Shown one piece after another: positions 38,312-50,100 of a DNA stretch of 64,000 bases. A program made the position numbers and the translations under genes. The stretch spans positions 88,236,021 to 88,300,020 of the forward strand of contig CM041297.1 in assembly GCA_023052935.1 (NCBI GenBank), read 5' to 3'. The DNA is from Piezodorus guildinii (taxonomy: Eukaryota > Arthropoda > Insecta > Hemiptera > Pentatomidae). Within the stretch, counting starts at the first letter, position 1. Every line of letters starts with the position of its first letter. The notes beneath the pieces were generated by a model. That model worked only from the letters and a program-made list of their open reading frames with translations. It did not search any database and had not been told where the DNA came from.

Positions 38312-38420
38312 GGGACGGGATAGCTCAGAGGGTAGAATGATGTGCTCATAGCAATCATCGGTCCGCGCCGAATCCAGCTGTGGTAGAACATACATTTGAT
38401 CATAGCCTCAACCAGGCCGT
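38312..38420 (+). repeat. tRNA-like head, probable decayed SINE or tRNA pseudogene
   Basis: GGGATAGCTCAGAGGGTAGA is a good tRNA 5' half and A box. The expected B box reads GGTCCGCGCCGAATCC, with an insertion. A tRNA fold does not close, so it is not a functional tRNA gene. It may be the start of a third SINE family. Confidence 0.5.
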
Positions 38421-39696
38421 TTATACGATTCGCTGAATTTTCTGTTTTTACATATTGTTAAGGGCTAATAAAATAAATAGTGAAGGAGAAAACACAATTA
38501 TATATAATATTATTAGAAAAAGAACAAATACTGTTTCGTGATGTTCAAGCGGCAATTGCTTTCTCTTGTGATTTCCTCTCGTTTCTATTTGCGATGTGAT
38601 TTCTTTCCTTCCTTGCGACTCCTACTTCAATTCCTGCTACAATTCTATCATAATTTTCTTTAATATTATATTCCCTATAACGGGCGACTTAATTACATAT
38701 ATGCCTACCGGACAGCGGTCACTAAAACAGCTGATCGTCTATTAATAAAACAAAAGCCTGTATCGCCAGCGCGCTCACATTTAATCCAAAATAAAAATTA
38801 AAAAACATGCTAAATAAATCACATATTCTTTCTGTTGGTAAAATATACAAATATTACTATTTCAATTCTTAGCAGGTCTCGTCACTAAGTTGAAATTCGG
38901 TGGCTGTACACTCAACTTCTCTGTTGACGAGTACTCTTCATAGCTCACTCAACTAGTTAATGAATGTAATGTTTTAATGACAATGAAGTGATATACAGCT
39001 TAGTTCTGGGAAGCAATAAAAAGATTCCTTGTATTTTTTTTCGAAAGGGAAAGTTGATAGTAAGCTTAAGAATAAGTGCCTTATTAAGTGCCACGGATTA
39101 TCCTTGTAGGCTGTTGCCAATTTGTCTAGATGTCATTTAGATCTTTGCAGCCATATCGTATCTCAATATATCGATAAATAAATTTTTTGAGTAGAGTATT
39201 GGTAGGAGACGGTGGCTCCTGTTTATTGATAGGTGTGATTTTAAGATTATATAAAATATGATCGATTTATTGTTGGAATTCCCAATGAGATTATATATGT
39301 ATACACAACATGAAATGATTAATTAAATTTATGAGTGACGCCTAATAAGAAATGCATCCAGCTTTTAAGTCGGTTTATGGGTTAAACCATAGTCAATTGG
39401 TTAAAGCATTGAAAATGGGAATTAACATTTGAGTTGGTCATAGTGTTATTTTGCCGATTTATAGTGACATTGTGGGATACATTTTGAGCGAAGTCAGCCT
39501 TAAAATTACGATTTAAATGTACCTTTCCCAATCTACCTTTCTATTAATCCTGAAGAGTGAATCATTCATACTTACAGTTACAAGTATATCCAAAACGTGA
39601 CTAGTTAGTAACAATGTAACCAAGTTCCAAAAATTGATGGTCCAAGTGGCAAATTAATTAATGGTTTAAGAAATATAAATAATACCAATGGAAAGG
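38421..39696. other. Intergenic, GC-richer patches unassigned
   Basis: Around 38530-38960 the composition is less AT-rich (for example TATCGCCAGCGCGCTCAC), which suggests an old insertion. No ends, ORFs or repeats were identified. Confidence 0.35.
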
Positions 39697-41033
39697 AATT
39701 GAGACGTTGATTTCCAAAAGGTACTAAAGGACATTTTTTTCAAAGTTGATATTTTCACATATTTGTATTCTAATGGTTTGGTTTTATCTAAATCCGTCAT
39801 CAAATTTTATCCAAGAAACATAAAAATCCTTAAAAAAAGTCTTTAAAAATTTCATTTCATTCCAAAAGGTACTAAATCCACATTTTATTTCATTCCAAAA
39901 GGTACTATATCCATGTTTCGTTCCAAAAGGTACTATATCCTATGTAAACAGATATAACCTTTCCTTTCATTTCCTTCCAAAAGGTACTATATTTCCAAAT
40001 ATACGGCAGAAGCAACTAATCCCGTAATATATCACCATTAATTTATTGTTTTCATCATTTTATGCATTTTTATTGGTTCATTGAGCACGTCTTGAATCAC
40101 CGCTATTATTTTGATCACTGGTTTTAACCTAATAATCAGTTTTTAGGCTATTTGAAACAACTTAGTTGCGTCGCTTTGGTTCTTTTAGGTTGTCAATTAA
40201 ATTAAGTTTTTTCATAGTATTTCTTCTTGCAGCAACATAAATTTGGTTTAAAATTTTTCAGAAACTCACATTTTAATAGAATAATGGTATTTTATGCAGC
40301 AAATAGTTGGAATTAGCATTCCACGAACTTGCTAAATATGTGAAGAAAATCCGCGCCTGATCTAACTTAGTAGTCGATTTTTTTATGTAAAATAAAAGCT
40401 CAAAAGTTATTATTTATCAGTATCTATGGTTAAATATTGTATACACGTCGTTAATAATATAATTAAATTTGCTAAATTCACACAAATAGTAAATACAAGT
40501 TCAAAACAAACTTCATAATTACATACTTTCTTATTATAGTGCCATAAATAGATATATTGTCCTTTGAATATTTACTTTCTTTATGAATAATAGATAATCA
40601 ATGTAATTAACCAACAAAGAAAGATGTTTCTCAGAGGGAGAATAAGGGAATATACATAACTTAGTAATTAACGATATAAAGACGTTAGTTATCGGCAATG
40701 TTGGATCAGGAAGGTTATAGTGACTGTTACCAACTTACCTTGCGTTATATTCTTCCAAAAAGTACTATATCCCTTTTAATTCGTTCCAAAAAGTACTATA
40801 TCCATGTTTCGTTCCAAAAAGTACCAAATCCATATTATATTGTTTAAAAGTCATCGGAAAAGTGCAATAATTTGGAAAAATGAGTTGGTAACACCTTTAT
40901 AAATCAACTTTTGATTTTAATAAAAAAAGAGTCACGTAAATTAGGCCAATAATAAATAAATGACAGATTTTTGCGTTTCCTGTAAAATTCTCTAAAGTGG
41001 ATATAGTACCTTTTGGAAATCAACGTCTCAATT
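39697..41033. mobile_element. 1.34-kb inverted-repeat element with iterated GGTACT motif
   Basis: The outer 29 bp (39697-39725 and 41005-41033) are perfect inverted repeats starting AATTGAGACGTTGATTTCC. The motif TTCCAAAAGGTACTATATCC, in variants with GGTACT or AGTACT, recurs at about 39711, 39867, 39894, 39923, 39977, 40754, 40782 and 40813, and inverted at the right end. AATT may be the target duplication. There is no ORF of 60 codons or more, so it is non-autonomous. Iterated subterminal motifs are typical transposase-binding sites, but the superfamily could not be named. Confidence 0.8.
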
Positions 41034-42255
41034 ATCCCTTATAATTAGATTGGATTGAGTATTTTTTAGTTATTCACTGAAGCAGAATAAAATAATTGAT
41101 TCGCACGATATACACAAGCAGTTTGATATTAGGTATTAACACATCATTTTAGGGTAGCTGCCGATAAAAATTTTCATGCTATCATTTCTTCACTATTTTA
41201 AAATTGGGATAAATTAAAAATATTTGAAATAAACTTATTAACTTAAAACTTATAAACTGATTAAAAAATTTAATATAAATAAATTCCAAGAATAAACAGT
41301 ATCATGTATTAATCTGCAGAGACTTGGGGATCAGAATCTTTTTCTACGCACATCACTAAACTTTTTCAAACGGGTCTACTTCAGTACTTACGACCACAAC
41401 CATTGAGTACTCAACTTAAAACTGTTGTTACTAAATGGGAATGACTTTGTAAACATCGCAATGTTTCTATAGATAGTTTTGGCGTAGCCAATCCCTGATG
41501 TTCAAATAGTAAGAAACAAGGTCCACAAAATCTATTGAGAGCAACTATGATTCTATTTGGTACAATCAATCGTTTGATTTTTCTAGATCACTAAAAATAC
41601 AATTTTGTATTGCAAATGAGATATACTTAAACGTGGATTTTAACTAAGTAGATAATGAATGTGGTGATACTGGAATCCATTGTCCCATCACAACAAATCT
41701 GGTTAAGAAGGAATGAATTCTTCTTGTCGGCTATAACCAATATGTTTGGATGTCATTTGAAATATTCTGAACCCTCCATGTAGAAGAATGATGAACAATT
41801 GGTCATCACCATGTACTACAAAGTTAAAAAATATTTTGTAGTGTACTTCAAACTCACTCTTAAACATAATAAAAGAGCATAATTATGTCCAAATTCAATA
41901 AAGAATTCTTTTTTTTTATTTGGTTGAAATGTTTTTCTGTTCGCGGTTAATACACAGTGGTCTCACAGGCACAGCGCCTCAATGCGTCTAGTTGGTTGCA
42001 TTGAGATCTCCAGAATAAGAATGTCTAAATATATTATTAATTTTCATATTTAATTAAATGAATATAACATTAAGATTTTCGTTGAATTAACATGTTCTAA
42101 CTGTAGAACAAAAACAATTTCGGGATTTAAAAAAAAATGAATAAAATGTTACAAAACAAACTTCGATATTGGATACTTGGACATAGTCAATATTTAATAA
42201 TGTAAGGTTTATTACAATAACTATATACTAATAGAATTTTTTTTTTTTTTTTCAG
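41034..42255. other. Intergenic stretch, nothing recognised
   Basis: AT-rich. It ends in a T14 run and CAG acceptor-like sequence at 42238-42255. Confidence 0.4.
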
Positions 42256-42284
42256 TTCAACCGACAACCCAGATAAGATACTGA
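42256..42284 (+). CDS. SERCA: Candidate distal alternative terminal exon of SERCA (short isoform)
   Basis: It is preceded by a 14-T tract and TTCAG. Joined to the internal donor at 29638 (GAT G|TT) it reads on from KIAD as VQPTTQIRY and TGA, nine residues. From memory, the short fly isoform also adds about nine residues beginning with Val after KIAD. AATAAATAAA lies about 50 bp downstream (42332-42341). Phase, length and signals agree, but the intron would be 12.6 kb and there is no transcript evidence. Confidence 0.4.
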
Positions 42285-44419
42285 GAGGGACCACCAAGAC
42301 ATTCAAAAGAGGTTTTATGTGCTTCTAGTAGAATAAATAAAATGCCTATATTTAAAATCTCATAGGATGATCACAAATTGTATAAAAAGAGGTGTATAGA
42401 ACCCATAAGTCCTATTACGCGAAGAAATATCATTTCCTATCTAGTCTATTTTGGTTCTCAATTTTTAACCTATAATTAGAAGTATATTTTTTATAATTTT
42501 TTGATTATTTTATTAGATTTTTTTATATGTAAACATCCCCCATCAACACTCATAATGCTTCTAACCAATAATATTTTTATTAGATTCTTATGAACCGTCA
42601 CAATTGATGGAACCCAACAGCTGGCTGAAGGGTGTCTATTATTTTATAATACTAAAATGGCGCGTGATTTTCATTCACCTCTCATTATACCTGTACATTC
42701 TCAATTAACTTTAATTTAATTTTCATCTACTATTTCTTTACATTCTGTGGTCTTCCTTTTTTTAAAGATTACATCAAAATTTCATTAGTAGGCTATAAAT
42801 ATTTTATTTATTTTCTGATGTATATATGAAAATACTGTACATTCACTTATGTATCATTTCATGTGTGACTTTTGACATAGGTTTTAGCCTTTCTGTTATT
42901 TTATTTTCTTATTTGTCGGTTAATTTTATCAGGCACGATTTTGAGCTGTGATTATTGCTACAATACCAAGGTCTCGTTCGGGATCGTATGATTCGATTTT
43001 ATTCTCTCAGAAAGAAGAATATTAAAGCGTCCTTTCGCGACCGCCATTGTGGTGAAGTTGAGTGTTCTGAAATAAGAACTTGAACATTAAAATGTATTTT
43101 TGTCCAGTATTTCTTGTACAACTTCCTCGCATTAACTAATTAAAATGAGGGGAAGTTGTCCATGCAAATGAAATGAGCACAATTTTTTTAGTCTAAGGGT
43201 TACCATTTTTTTAATTAAAAAATAAATAAGGACTATATAAATATATAAGTATATACGAACATTAGTTTTTATTTTAGTAAACAGTGCCTCATTTTTATTT
43301 CATGTTCTAACTTATAAAGACACATTTTAAAGTACTTCAATGTTAATATAAGAAAATTTGTATTGGCAAGGATAGATATTTTGTAACAGCTTTTTGTCTA
43401 TCAATAAAGCCTTACTGATTTATTGTTTCTTTTTTTGTTAACTCCTCTTCCTATAAAATAATCCAAAGGAACTCTTGTTACATATAGAAAAAAATAAACT
43501 AAACTTATTTTGCCCTTGAAATGTCAAAAGTGCATGCAGCGCGCACACCTAGGAATATTCCTTAGAATACCATCCAGTTATAAAAGGACAAATATTCTGT
43601 GACATATGTACATATCGTAGTTTATATATTGTGTAAAATAACAAATAATAAAACCAGAGTGTATGAAAAAAAAAGAATAATAAATAAACTTATTTATTTT
43701 TATCACTGTAACTCCATCCGTCAATTTTTTTTAGGCAAACAAGTGTCTTTACCAATTTTAATAAACTTAGGATTTAAAAAAAAATCATAATTATCAATCT
43801 GGTATGTGTCTTCACCATGTCAACATGTTGCCTCCTTACCACTCTGTTTTATCTTCTATCTATCTTCCTCCAAGGTCAACTGAAATCCTGGTGTCCAGAA
43901 ATTTCAGGGATTCAACCTTATTGCCCCATCTATATCCATTCCTGCCTTTAATGTCTTATATAGTATAACTTTTCCCTATTAGATTTCATAAAACTCTGCA
44001 GTGTTCCTCAGCCGATACTGGTCGCCATTCTTAGAATTTTTCTTTCAAATACCAGTGAACTAACTTGCATTTGAGTGCATTAAGGACCACGTTTAGGAGA
44101 TATTAATTAGTCAGGACTGGCTTATTGTTCTGAGCCAGAGGTATATTCGCTTTTCTCGACTTAAAATGGCTTCTCAATTTTTTAAAAGCAAATCATCACT
44201 GTACTTCAGGGCTAGACTCCTAACTATCAAGGCTATCCTATGCACACACAAAAGAACCTAATTAAACAATAGTATTTACATTTTCATGAATGTAACCTCC
44301 ATGTACGGTGAGTAGTGGTGGTCATAGGGTGTTGGCCAACAAACATTTAGTCTCTGCCTGGTCAATTCACAGGCCCGTTTCCTGCTCTACAGCCTCTATT
44401 GCTAGGAATGAATGTCCCT
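42285..44419. other. Intergenic stretch
   Basis: Nothing firm was found. Around 44280-44410 the sequence is more GC-rich and leads into the SINE B copy, so it may be older repeat DNA. Confidence 0.4.
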
Positions 44420-44630
44420 TCTTTTATAAGGATGTAATTAAATGGGGATTCACCTCAGCCTCTCCCCTGGGTATGTGAGACCCATCAGCCAAATGGTGGC
44501 CATTCACAAACTTAAGAAGAGGGAGTGATAACCCTACCCTACAAAATGCATCGAGAAGCGTGAGTGTAATCTCCCAGGAGATTACACCACGAGGCCCAGG
44601 GCCTACATGGCCTGTCACGCCACTGATCAT
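44420..44630 (+). mobile_element. tRNA-derived SINE family B, copy 2 (5'-truncated)
   Basis: It aligns with 20837-21051: CTTTTATAAGGATGT, GGTATGTGAGACCCATCAGC, CACCACGAGGCC and GGCCTGTCACGCC. The tRNA-like head is missing. Confidence 0.82.
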
Positions 44631-44639
44631 ATACCCTCT

Positions 44640-46648
44640 TAGTACTGGATTGAAGACCAAGTATGACAAGCCATCTCATTCTCTAGGCCATTTAATTTTA
44701 TATGGGTACAAAATAACAATACAAAGTTAAATGTGTGATATATAAAATATAAGTGGTATAAATTAAATATTCTAGTAAAATTATGTGAAACAAATAACTA
44801 TATCTATATGGAATTTGGCAGGAAGCTATAGATAGCTAATCTAAAAAATATCATTTCCTACAAGAGCCATTAAAAAAAAAAATTGTGATTTCTTTCTGGA
44901 TATACCAAAAAATATTACATTAACAATATTATAAAAAGTGAATAGGAAACTGAAAATACCATTCTATGTTCAAATTTGTGCTCCTAATTGTAATACCATC
45001 CTCATCATCAATATAACATCATCATATAATCATTATACTATTAATCATGTCATGTTCATGGGTAGTTCACAAGTTGCATATAAATTTTGGAAGGATTAGG
45101 ATTTTTCAAGAAAGAACATATTTTTTTAAATAGAACCATTTGTTTTTTTATTCAACTTTATTCATCAATAAATTTTGTACTGTGGGTGACCTCTAAAATA
45201 AATATGGTAACAATTTTCATTATAATGAGAACTCTCTATATAAAACTTTGCAAATCTTGTTTGTTATATTGTCATTATCTATTTTTGAGTATTTTCATAA
45301 TCATATTAAAGATCTATTTAATGGGAGTTATACACTGCATACTAATTGGTAGAGTTAACTAATATTTACTTATCTCTCATTACACTTTTTCTGTTAGTGA
45401 ATAGAGTGAACAAGAATTAAACTACTTAGAAATATACAAAATCTATTTATTATTAAAAATATAAGATATACATTGCACTTATAAGAAGAAATTATATCGC
45501 ACAATTATCATAAACAATAAATCTCTTTTGTAATAAAATCAACAATTATAATCATATATAAGCTAAATATAACAAGTTGTGGCCTTAAAATTAATATTAA
45601 AACTTTAAAGATAAACAAATTTAACAAATAAGTATAAAAGGTAGTAAAACATTTATCAGAATTATTTCTAAATGTTAAGCAGAATATTTTAAAATATATG
45701 GTCTGGTTTATTTTTAATATGCACTTAAAGCAGATTAAATATTAAAAAACAATGTGATATACAAATTTGAAAACAGAAATAATAAAGGATTAGTTAATCT
45801 GGAAATTAGTTACATTTAAAATAATAAATCTCTAAAGGACAATCAAATGTTATCATAATGAATTAATGATAAAACATCAACAATCCATAGTTCTTCAACA
45901 TATCATAAAATAATTAACATCATTGGTTAAATAAAATTATGAATAGTAAATTTATTTAACAATATCTTAGTACTGATGAGATCACAAAATTAATCAAAAT
46001 TTCTATTAGCCAATGTACAAAAATAATCATATAAAAATCTTTTAAATGATAAAAAATACTCTGGGACCACAATCCCATTTATGGTTTAAATAATCTATCA
46101 CATATAAAATTAAAATTTTCTGATTTAATTCATCTCTGAAAAAACATTTGTGAATTTATAATTAAAAAACACTTTCAGAATATAAAATTATCATTGTTTT
46201 ATAATCAACAATTGTCACATTTTTTAAAAATTAAACAGGTCTGCATATACCTTGCTTTTATAATTGTTTAAATGAGTAAGATCAATAAAAAATATACTGA
46301 ACAATATTATGTTAAAAAAGTGAGTTCTATTTTATTTCGGTAGATAAAAGTTTTTTGTATTATTAGAATTCAATATCTCTCTTTCTAATATGTTTTATTT
46401 TTTAATATAAATAAGAAATCGACAAAACATTTTAATGTAACTCTTTTTCTTTTATGGAACCAACAACTTTGATAAAAAGAGAATTTACAGAAAAGCATAA
46501 GACAATTTTAACAGTAGTTCATTAAAGACTGTTATGTAAATTAATTATTTAACATTATATTTTAAAACCTGTCATACATCTTTGTCCAAGCAATAAAGAG
46601 ATAAAAGCAGACTATCGATAATAGACAGCTATTCAGCTAGTACTTTTG
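44640..46648. other. Intergenic stretch and MyD88 3' UTR
   Basis: Very AT-rich. On the - strand the MyD88 3' UTR starts at 46648. A possible AATAAA (TTTATT on +) is at 46331-46336, but the choice is uncertain. No other feature was seen. Confidence 0.4.
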
Positions 46649-46991
46649 CTAATTTTTTTTTTTCTTAAACAAAGATTTAGCTATGGTGGAACGTGATGAA
46701 AGAAGTTTTGTAAAAATGGAAGAACTAGAAGAAAGCATAGGTTCCTTTTCATTCAAAGGCTGACTGTAAGTCTCTTCCTCCCTAATGATTACTTTTTTCT
46801 CAATGGAGTATGCAAAGCGTTCTTCAATATCTTTTGGTAGTTCATTTTCTTTGATGTCATACTTGACTTCCGATTCTTTTGCAGTTTTCGTTTCAGCAAT
46901 TGCTATTGCCATTGAATGTTTTTCTTCATAAATAGGTTTAGCCTCCTCTCTATTTGTAATTGATCTGGACGCTTCTCCATTAGCGATCATT
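46649..46991 (-). CDS. Myd88: MyD88 last exon: charged C-terminal tail
   Basis: It completes an Arg codon, then encodes 113 residues from MIANGEASRSITNRE, ending in SIFTKLLSSRSTIA, SLFKKKKN and TAG. It is rich in Glu, Lys and Ser and lies beyond the TIR fold. No domain was recognised. The acceptor is tttttcag. Confidence 0.93.
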
Positions 46992-47159
46992 CTGAAAAAT
47001 ACAATAACATATTTAATTTTTTATTGCAACTTGATTACAAAAAAATTTAGAAAACTAACTATATAAGCTTAATTACTTTAAAGTTTACTGCTTAATTACT
47101 TTGACATAAGATAATGTTTGATTTTATTATTAAGTACTGAATCAACACATCAATTGTGG

Positions 47160-47193
<34 letters not shown>

Positions 47194-50100
47194 AACTGTA
47201 GGTCAAAGATGGCCATGCAATTGGTATATCATGATTGCAAAAAACATACATAGTGATTAAAAATATCTTCAAGATTATTACCTAACATTAGTAGCCCTGA
47301 TAGATTGGCTAAGCTGCTGCCAAAAGTTCCACTGCCTTGTAGATCTGCCAAAGTTAAGGATGAAATAATACCTGAGCTGAAGAGGAAGTTGGAAGTTGGA
47401 GTAAACACATGGTATAATCTTCCTCTGCCTCTGCTCTGAAAAGATGATTAAAATATAAATATATAGAAATGATTAATAAACATTAGGTTATTACACAATC
47501 TAAAAAAAATCATATTTTTCTTAAGTACAAAGTTCCTACAGACTTAAACTCAGTTCTCCATGCATAATAAATTATCACCTTTTCAATTAATTATGAACCA
47601 TATTACATGATGAACCGGCCTATGTCCCTATCATTATGTATGGAGACCAGTTATGCATTACTTCGCCTTCTCCAATCGTTACCTGAGGGTACTGGCCTAT
47701 AAATGGACCCTAGTATTTTTCTTTCAAAGACCAGCAGCTTACGTTCATCAGTTTTGGAGAAGCTCCATGTTTCTGCTCCAAATGCGAGGGCAGGACGAAT
47801 CTGCGTATTTTACAGGAAATTACTTAAATACCAACGCATGGCCAAAGTAACATTTATTTTCCGCCAGGATCCTTCTACCTAATTCCTCTGTTGTGGATCT
47901 ACCCTGACAGAAAACCGCACTGTTAATCATCAATTACCATCTCAGAGAACAGGAGAAGAGGCCAAAACAAGATGAGTGAAAGATCTTGTACACAGTTGGG
48001 AGGAGAGAAATCCCTCTGTAATTATTGAAGTTCAGCTGATCACCCTTTTTGTGGATAGGACAATTAATAGTTCTCAGCCAGAATAATAGCAGCGATTCTT
48101 CCAGCCAATCAGATAGGATCGGTTCATGTACTACTTTCCTAAGGTATCTCCCCATGCTAACATAGCTGGGCTAATATGTCGTCTTGGTTGTTATTGATTA
48201 ATATTTGTCCTGATTCAGTTAAAAAGGATCCATCCTCGTTCTGCAGGCAGTACTCAAATATTCGTCCTATATGAGTTCTATAGCACTAGTTTCATCCATC
48301 TCCACTTCTCGAAACTAGTCTTCAATAGCCTTAGTGAAATCTTTCTGGGTTGATTCTGATCTTAGACCATCAACATTATACTTTTTTCTCTTTTGGGCAC
48401 AGCTGTTCTTAATATTTGAGATACGGACTGGAACGCACACAATTACTAGAAAGTGGTTGGGGTCCATAGTGGCTCCTCTAAATAAACTCTAAATATTAGA
48501 TCTGACTTGTTCTTTGCACTTATGAGTATGGTCAATTTGGTTGACTGATTCACCATTCGGAGAAATCCACGTCCCTTTTGGATACCTATGTGCAGAAAGA
48601 AATTATCTCCTATCTCTGACCATTATCATTGCAATGATTATGAAGACTATCGCTTCCAATTGTAGGTCGATAGAATTCTTCTTGTCCAACTTTTACATTC
48701 ATATCTCCTGCGATGATTTTGAAATCATATCTTATGCATAAGTCAAATGTTCTGTCGAGTAGGTCATAAAACTCATACTTGGTTTCTTCATCGGTCACCT
48801 CATTGGAGCGTTCTTAAATTAATCTCTGATCCAAAGTCAATTCTAGGACTTACAGATTTAAAATCAATTACCAGTTGGCGAAATTTTCTTGAACCACAAA
48901 CCCAGTACCAAATGCGAGCTGATTTCCACTACTCCTATAATAGATGGTGTGGTATCTTTTCCCAACGATCTCGCTCCAATCCATCTAATTTCTTAGATTG
49001 CAGCTACATCTATGTGGTACCTATCAATATTTTCCAAGAGCTTATATAGACCTGAAGTTCTATACAATGATAGAACATTCCATATTCCGAGGTTAGAGTC
49101 CTTTACACAGTTCTGGAGTCGTTGCCATTGAGATCAATCGGTATGTCTGATTCGAGATGAATTAAATTTCTGGCGTGGGGGACGGACATCAACCCACTCC
49201 GCAGCCAAGGCCGATGGAGGGAATGCCACCTCAAAGCATCAGGTCCTGCTCCCCCTCCGGGCTAGATAGGGAAGGTGAACCTAGAGTGTGTACAGTGACC
49301 TTTTTCTGTGTTGTGGGGGGTGAGTGCAGTGTGCTGTATTGATGTAATGTATAAGTGTGAGGGTACAGTCCTGGAGGGCCAGTGGCTGTCTGCTGTACTA
49401 GGATCAGATGATGGGGGTCCCACTTCCCTATGCCTTAATACAATTAATCATTGTATATGCCTTTCATAGTTGCTTTATATTATGATTAAAAGATATATAT
49501 ATTATATCAGAATATTTTCCATTTGAACTTTAATCAATACTTACCAATACCAAGAGCTTGGGCAAATGTAAGTAAAAATTGATTGGCAGGACTGTTGAGA
49601 AACGAAGGTGAGACAACAACGATCAAGCGCCCACATCGATACCTGATGAGCTGCATTATAGCCTCATGCTCAAAGGATAGACCACCAATAAGATCTCTGT
49701 CCTTCGTGCACAGCTAATTACAAATAACAAAAATCATTTAGTGATTATTCTGTAACCATGGACAAAAATAGCACTAACATTAAAATTAAAATAACCAAGG
49801 AAGATAGTGGATTCAAGCAAGTTTCTGATTGAAGCTGAATTACTATGGCTATATAGTGATTCACTAAATTCACTTCACACTTTCACTAAATAATAATAAA
49901 TACATATAACAAAATTTAAGTAATTTTTCACTTAAACTCTATAGATAATAAAAAAATATTACTTATTACTATATATTGGAGGTATATTATTATCATAATT
50001 ATTTCCACCACCTAATTCATCAAAATGTTTTTAATACATAAGTTGCAGTTTACTTTTAAGTTATAAACAAAAAGAATTAGTTAAATGGAATTTCTATAGA

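Noticed and set aside
39711..40830. CRISPR-like array of 20-bp repeats
   Set aside because: Spacing is irregular and the words are shared with transposon-like inverted ends. This is eukaryotic DNA.
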